Shown here in pieces: positions 63,711 to 64,000 of a stretch of 64,000 nt of DNA. The stretch is from Luteibacter flocculans (GTDB lineage: Bacteria; Pseudomonadota; Gammaproteobacteria; Xanthomonadales; Rhodanobacteraceae). Both the position numbers and the translations under genes were made by a program. How positions within the stretch are numbered: the first letter of the stretch is position 1; the number at the start of each line of letters is the position of its first letter. Under the pieces are notes generated by a model. The model was not told where the DNA came from, ran no database searches, and was given only the letters and a program-made list of their open reading frames with translations. The stretch spans positions 354,001 to 418,000 of the forward strand of contig NZ_CP063231.1 in assembly GCF_023612255.1 (NCBI RefSeq), in the 5' to 3' direction.

Positions 63711-64000
63711 ATGAACGCACAGCTTCCCGAACCCGGCGCCGACGAGCGCGCCCACTCCGATCACCTTGCCGCGCTGCTGCGTGAGGAGATCGCCTCGCAC
63801 GGTCCGATGCCTTTCTCGCGCTTCATGGAGCGCTGCCTGTACACGCCCGGCCTCGGCTACTACAGCGCGGGCAAGGCGAAGTTCGGCGCCGAGGGCGATT
63901 TCATCACCGCACCGGAGCTGGGGACGTTGTTCGCCCGCTGCGTCGTGCGCGCCAGCGAACCGGTGCTGGCGTCGCTTGGTGCCGAGGCGGATTTCCTCGA
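63711..64000 (+). CDS. SAM-dependent methyltransferase, MidA/NDUFAF7 family (3' end outside window)
   Basis: The first 96 residues of a protein of the MidA/NDUFAF7 methyltransferase family (PF02636): LAALLREEIASHGPMPFSRF, MERCLYTPGLGYYSAGKAKF and GAEGDFITAPELGTLFARCV match the conserved N-terminal part. The mitochondrial member methylates an arginine of complex I subunit NDUFS2; bacterial targets are unknown. The ATG at 63711 begins MNAQLPEPGADERAHSDH. The gene runs off the window before the SAM-binding motif is complete. Confidence 0.9.
   Translation, partial: MNAQLPEPGADERAHSDHLAALLREEIASHGPMPFSRFMERCLYTPGLGYYSAGKAKFGAEGDFITAPELGTLFARCVVRASEPVLASLGAEADFL

Noticed and set aside
60646-63720. 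Extension of the EcsC-like protein to about 1024 residues
   Set aside because: The extension is antisense to the TonB receptor; the real N-terminus MAKRDASQ at 61329 is followed by family-like sequence.

Overview
The window is a 64 kb stretch of high-GC chromosome from a gammaproteobacterium, most likely in the Xanthomonadales and probably the Rhodanobacteraceae (Luteibacter/Dyella type). This is inferred from the monomeric isocitrate dehydrogenase, the abundance of TonB-dependent receptors, a B12 operon that starts at cobyrinic acid, the gene content around rpsU/dnaG/tsaD/folB, and GTAG-headed extragenic palindromes. No rRNA, tRNA, CRISPR array, integrase or intact insertion sequence was seen.

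Layout: (1) 1-7.5 kb: 3' part of icd, an aldo/keto reductase, a LysR regulator with a divergent small gene, then the Mg2+ P-type ATPase gene mgtA behind a long leader that holds a 59-codon ORF and competing hairpins. (2) 7.6-12.5 kb: a small secreted protein, a diguanylate cyclase, and a two-gene split-borosin locus (precursor peptide plus peptide-backbone alpha-N-methyltransferase), divergent from a membrane O-acyltransferase. (3) 12.5-23.4 kb: a cobalamin riboswitch, btuB, a small membrane protein and nine tightly overlapping genes for adenosylcobalamin assembly and salvage. (4) 23.4-26.2 kb: a lower-GC accessory island with the 3' end of an rhs gene, a HEAT-like lipoprotein and a small membrane protein. 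(5) 26.2-31.3 kb: a glutaredoxin/IscA-like/rhodanese fusion, a metallophosphoesterase, an SGNH hydrolase, an AlaA-type aminotransferase and rsgA. (6) 31.4-40 kb: an autotransporter, then a membrane protein/XRE/peptidase/ABC transporter operon behind a cluster of CTTGAC-type half-sites, then a convergent TonB receptor. (7) 40-42 kb: a strongly folded intergenic segment, a secreted methyltransferase-like protein and rluE. (8) 41.9-51 kb: a complete oxidative galactose pathway with an AraFGH-type transporter, divergent from a LysR regulator. (9) 51-64 kb: dedA, dnaG, yqeY and rpsU on one strand; tsaD, folB, an mscS-type channel gene and folK on the other; a pteridine reductase; and a TonB receptor behind a Zur-like box.

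How the parts work together: the riboswitch puts B12 uptake (btuB), and perhaps the whole assembly operon, under B12 control. Genes for corrin-ring construction and for the lower ligand base are not here, which suggests completion or salvage of imported corrinoids. The sugar cluster encodes import, oxidation, lactone opening, dehydration, phosphorylation and aldol cleavage of D-galactose to pyruvate and glyceraldehyde 3-phosphate. rpsU, yqeY and dnaG are a remnant of the macromolecular-synthesis operon, but rpoD is not next to dnaG.

The most notable system is the split borosin pair at 10048-11226. The enzyme keeps the Tyr-Arg-Tyr spacing of fungal omphalotin methyltransferase (Tyr63, Arg69, Tyr73), and the neighbouring 97-residue protein has the helical leader plus short tail expected of a borosin precursor. 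The diguanylate cyclase gene starts 7 bases downstream of the precursor.
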